This document shows, piece by piece, positions 60,966 to 64,000 of a stretch of 64,000 nt of DNA (its first letter is position 1; each line of letters starts with the position of its first letter). This stretch comes from Myxococcales bacterium. GTDB lineage: Bacteria > Myxococcota > Myxococcia > Myxococcales > Myxococcaceae. The position numbers and the translations under genes are program-made. The DNA lies in contig JACPVI010000006.1 of NCBI GenBank assembly GCA_016191815.1, forward strand, positions 186,001-250,000. The letters are read 5' to 3'. The notes beneath the pieces were generated by a model. That model had not been told where the DNA came from, searched no databases, and saw only the letters and a list, made by a program, of their open reading frames with translations.

Positions 60966-63900
60966 TCAGCCTGGCGGGCGCCCGGGAGGCGGTCGCCGCA
61001 CCTGCCGCACGCCCATCGCCTTGATGAGCTCAATGGCCTCGTTGACCTGTTTCCACACCTGCATCGCGTCGAGGTGGCCGTCGCCTCCGGTCTGCAGGGT
61101 GCGCCGGGCCTCCTTGGCCAGCGGGGCGAGCATCTCCTGGACCAGCTGGAGCTGCTTTCCCACCTCCTCGGGCAAGCTGGCCGCGGCGCGCTGCTTGTAG
61201 CTGAGCCCGGGAGGGATTGCGGGTGGGCTCGACGCCTTGGCCACCTCCAGGACGGCGGCCCGCAGGGCCTCGAGCTGCGGGGCGAGCTCGGCGCCGCTGG
61301 CTCGGCTGGATTGTGAGAGCTCGCGCACCGCTCCCACCAGCGCCTCCAGCCTGGGCGACAGCTCGTTGGCCCCCGAAGGCCGAGCTTGCGCGGCCTCGGC
61401 GGACCTGAGCACCGCCTCCCTGAGCCCGTCCAGCTTGGGCAACAGCTTGAGAGTGGCGGGATCCTCCGCGGGGCGAGAGGCGGCGGCCTCCACCGCCTCC
61501 CTCAGGCTGGACAGCTCGACGCCCAGGGTGGCGAGCTGCCCGGTGACGCGCACTGCCGGGTCGTCGTCCTTGCCGCCCATGGCCTGCACGCGCCGATAGC
61601 CCTTCTTGATCTCCTGCCACCTCGCCTGTTGCTCCGGCGTCATCCGCCCGCGCAGCTCGGCGAGCTTGAGCAGGTTGTGCTCGGCGGAGGTGGTGAGCGT
61701 CTGGGCCTCGCGCTGGTAGTGGTCGTCGATCAGCCGCTCCAGCTCCTCCTCGTTCATCGCCGCCACCACCTTCTCGGCGAGCTTGTTCATGTTGCGGTAG
61801 CTGCCCTGCAGCTTGAAGGCCGGCTCGGAGCGGAAGCGCTCGTCCTGGGACGCCGAGGCGATGTACTGCTGGTTCACCTTGAGCAGCACCTCTTGGAGGT
61901 GGAAGAGGCGCTGGAAGACGGCGGTCAGCTCCTGGATTTCCACCGCCGAGTAGCCGTGGGACAGCTCCGAGGCGTTCACCTCTTCGCCCTTGGCCATGCG
62001 GACGAGCTTGTGCACGTCGGAGGCGGGGCGGGTGGCCAGCGGGGCGAGGGTGGGGTTCGAGGTGAGCGCGTTCTCCAGGTAGGAGAGGGCGAACAGCTCC
62101 TCCTTGCCGGCGAGGATGTCCCCCAGGTTGTAGGTGTCGGCGCGGTTGGCCAGCATGTCCGGGATGCGGAACCGCTCCCCTGACTCGGTGTAGGGATTGC
62201 CGGCCATCACCACGCAGAACTTCTTGCCGCGGAAGTCGTAGGTGCGCGTCCGGCCTCCGTAGACGCCCTCCACCCTCCTCTGGGCGTCGCAGAGCGAGAT
62301 GAACTTCTGCAACAGCTCGGAGTGGGTGTGCTGGATGTCGTCGAGGTAGAGCATCACGTTGTTGCCCAACTCGAAGGAGAGGTTGATGCGCTCCACCTCC
62401 TGGCGGGCGGTGGCGTTGGGCGCCTCGGCGGGATCCAAGGAGCGCACCTCGTGGCCGAGCGCCGGGCCGTTCACCTTCACGAAGGCGAGCCCCAGCCGGC
62501 TCGCCACGTACTCCATCAGGGTGGTCTTCCCGTAGCCGGGCGGGGAGATGAGGAGCAGCAGCCCCATCCGGTCGGTGCGCTTGCCCTCGCCGGCCGCGCC
62601 GAGCTGCTTGGCGAGGTTGGCGCCGATCACCGGCAGGTACACCTCGTCGATCAGCCGGTTCCGGACGAAGGTGGAGAGCACCTTGGGCGAAAGCTCCTCG
62701 AGCCGGAGCTTCCCCCGCTCGCGCTCGACGACCTCCCGGATGCGCTCGCGGTAGGCGCGGAAGGCGGGAACCCGCACCGTGGCGAACTCGGTCAGGCGCG
62801 CCACCATCTCGTCCAGCCGGACGGTCAGCCCTCCGCCGGCGATGCGCGGGTGCTGCCCGAGCAGTCCCTGCACCTCGCCGGAGGTGAGGGCGGTGGCGAC
62901 ACCTCGGTCCAGCCGCCGCTCATCGGCCAGCACCAGTACCGCCGCCTCGTCCAGCGCGTCGCGGTGCGCCGAGGCGGCGGCCTTCGACTCTGCGAAGGCG
63001 GTGAGCCAAGCCCGGACCAGGCGGAAGCGCTCCGAGAGCGCCTTCGGACCTGAAATCGCGCGCAGGTCCTCCTCCAGTGCTGCCCGAGCGCCGGAAAGCT
63101 CGAGCGCGCTCCACAGGCCGGCGCGGAGCGCGGAGGCGCCGGCGCTGGTCACGAAGCGCGGGTGCTCGCCCGACAGCTCCTCGGCGAGGTACCGGCCCGC
63201 GAGAAGGGCGTCGGAGCCCGAGTGCTCTAGCCCCGCGGTGGCAAGGAAAGAGTCGATGCGCTCGCCCAGCTCCGCGCCGAGCGCGGCGGCCTCGGCGCTC
63301 TGGGAGAAGGACTCGCGCAGCCTGCGGAGGCTTCTGGCCCTGTGGGCGAAGGAGGCCCTGGCCGCCTCGTCGGCGAGCTCGGACCAGAACAGGCACCCCC
63401 AGGCGCGCGGGGTGGGGGCGTAGCGGAGCAGCCCCGCTCCCTCGCGGAGGGAGAGCAGCTTCTCCAGTATCGCCGCGGCATCGGCGTCGTGCAGGCCGCG
63501 GTCGTAGCCCTCGTCGTAGCGCTCGGCGGCGAAGGAGCGGACCAGCGCGAGGAGGCCATCGCCCGAGCGCGCGGCCTCCTGGAGCCTCCCAAGGCTCAGC
63601 CCTTCTCGGCCCTCCTCGGCGGCGAAGAGGATGGAGGCGGCCAGGTGCTCGCCCCGGTACACCTCGGGGGACTCGGAGACCAAGGTCTGCTCCCAAAGCC
63701 CCTTCGCCTTCTCCAGCTCCGGGTCCTCGAGCCTCAGTTGAAAGTCGGTGCCGGACAGGTGCAGCCAGAGCGCCCCGTCGCGGGGCACCACCGTCAGCTC
63801 CAGCGGTTGGGCGTTGACGTTGAAGCGGAAGGGGCCGAGCTTGATGACCTGGGCGCCCTCCTCGAAGAGGTCCAGCCGGTCCCGCAGGCTCCGGAGCGCG

Positions 63901-64000
63901 TCCTGGCGGGCGGCCTTGAGGCGCGACTCCACCTCGTCGGCCTTGACGCTGTCGCCCAGAGAGAGCAGCTGCCCGGCGAGGGCGCGGAGCTTCTGCACCA
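60966..64000 (-). CDS. Large AAA ATPase (annotated elsewhere as DNA repair ATPase), 5' end beyond the window
   Basis: The last 1,010 residues of a larger protein; the frame is open to the window edge. Walker A SPPGYGKTT is near visible residue 488 and Walker B VMLYLDDIQ near 549, followed by VVMAGNPYTESGERFRIPDM and a C-terminal coiled-coil region of about 250 residues. Front part (residues 1-450) has no recognised motif. The layout fits a class of very large ATPases of Myxococcota and Actinobacteria, recalled as 'DNA repair ATPase' with DUF3686. Role unproven. The start is not in view; GTG 63998 is only the first possible codon. Confidence 0.75.
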   Translation of the reverse strand, partial: VQKLRALAGQLLSLGDSVKADEVESRLKAARQDALRSLRDRLDLFEEGAQVIKLGPFRFNVNAQPLELTVVPRDGALWLHLSGTDFQLRLEDPELEKAKGLWEQTLVSESPEVYRGEHLAASILFAAEEGREGLSLGRLQEAARSGDGLLALVRSFAAERYDEGYDRGLHDADAAAILEKLLSLREGAGLLRYAPTPRAWGCLFWSELADEAARASFAHRARSLRRLRESFSQSAEAAALGAELGERIDSFLATAGLEHSGSDALLAGRYLAEELSGEHPRFVTSAGASALRAGLWSALELSGARAALEEDLRAISGPKALSERFRLVRAWLTAFAESKAAASAHRDALDEAAVLVLADERRLDRGVATALTSGEVQGLLGQHPRIAGGGLTVRLDEMVARLTEFATVRVPAFRAYRERIREVVERERGKLRLEELSPKVLSTFVRNRLIDEVYLPVIGANLAKQLGAAGEGKRTDRMGLLLLISPPGYGKTTLMEYVASRLGLAFVKVNGPALGHEVRSLDPAEAPNATARQEVERINLSFELGNNVMLYLDDIQHTHSELLQKFISLCDAQRRVEGVYGGRTRTYDFRGKKFCVVMAGNPYTESGERFRIPDMLANRADTYNLGDILAGKEELFALSYLENALTSNPTLAPLATRPASDVHKLVRMAKGEEVNASELSHGYSAVEIQELTAVFQRLFHLQEVLLKVNQQYIASASQDERFRSEPAFKLQGSYRNMNKLAEKVVAAMNEEELERLIDDHYQREAQTLTTSAEHNLLKLAELRGRMTPEQQARWQEIKKGYRRVQAMGGKDDDPAVRVTGQLATLGVELSSLREAVEAAASRPAEDPATLKLLPKLDGLREAVLRSAEAAQARPSGANELSPRLEALVGAVRELSQSSRASGAELAPQLEALRAAVLEVAKASSPPAIPPGLSYKQRAAASLPEEVGKQLQLVQEMLAPLAKEARRTLQTGGDGHLDAMQVWKQVNEAIELIKAMGVRQVRRPPPGRPPG

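Overview
The window is about 64 kb of very GC-rich DNA, densely packed with genes. Many neighbouring genes share a 4-base ATGA or GTGA stop/start overlap. Several features point to a member of the Myxococcota. There are two eukaryotic-type Ser/Thr kinases with PEGA-like C-terminal repeats, MYXO-CTERM-type C-terminal sorting signals (Gly-Cys-Gly-Cys, membrane helix, Arg cluster), FG-GAP and Kelch surface proteins, a PilZ protein and a Fis-type regulator. No rRNA, tRNA, CRISPR array, insertion sequence or prophage was seen. The genus cannot be settled from this sequence alone.

1-12 kb: end of a small secreted protein, a PilZ protein, cytidine deaminase, and a convergent two-gene unit that pairs a FadL-type outer-membrane channel with a large lipase-like lipoprotein (the VolA/FadL pairing). 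Then come an amidohydrolase, a six-repeat surface lipoprotein, an EF-hand protein and a NatA/NatB-type ABC exporter. 12-24 kb (minus strand): a tightly coupled operon of Ser/Thr kinase, a 2,447-residue protein with 14 tandem repeats and a MYXO-CTERM tail, a PEGA-domain protein and a Kelch-type lipoprotein.

24-32 kb: a two-domain protein of unknown function, a pspA / substrate-binding protein / coiled-coil membrane protein operon, then a compact toxin island. The island holds a ribbon-helix-helix/MazF pair, a candidate polymorphic toxin ending in a RelA/SpoT-type nucleotide-synthetase fold with a small possible immunity gene, and a HEPN/MNT pair. 32-41 kb: one long same-direction run of a lipoprotein, a MacB/LolD-type ABC pair, a PEGA-repeat Ser/Thr kinase, an AAA+ ATPase and a MYXO-CTERM FG-GAP protein.

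41-43.2 kb is decaying DNA. It holds a membrane-protein gene with one nonsense codon and two frame changes, next to remnants of a RegB/RegA two-component pair that have lost the ATP-binding lobe and the receiver. 43-50 kb: an OmpA protein fused to an upstream Cys-rich sorting-signal module, a TolC-type efflux channel, a second Cys-rich sorting-signal protein and an MltD-type transglycosylase with three LysM repeats. 50-57 kb: a tetraheme lipoprotein with a metallophosphatase-like front half, a response regulator, a Fis-type regulator coupled to MscS, and an envelope cluster with LpoB and a COG3014-like lipoprotein. 57-64 kb: an adenylate/guanylate cyclase receptor, a ZIP metal transporter, a Trp-rich 45-residue peptide coupled to an XRE-cupin regulator, a protein that is 38% methionine, and the C-terminal two-thirds or so of a large AAA ATPase that runs off the window.

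The most interesting candidates are the RelA/SpoT-type toxin with its downstream small gene, the Met-rich Cys-containing protein, the Trp-rich peptide coupled to an XRE-cupin regulator, the decayed RegB/RegA locus, and the kinase operon around the giant repeat protein.
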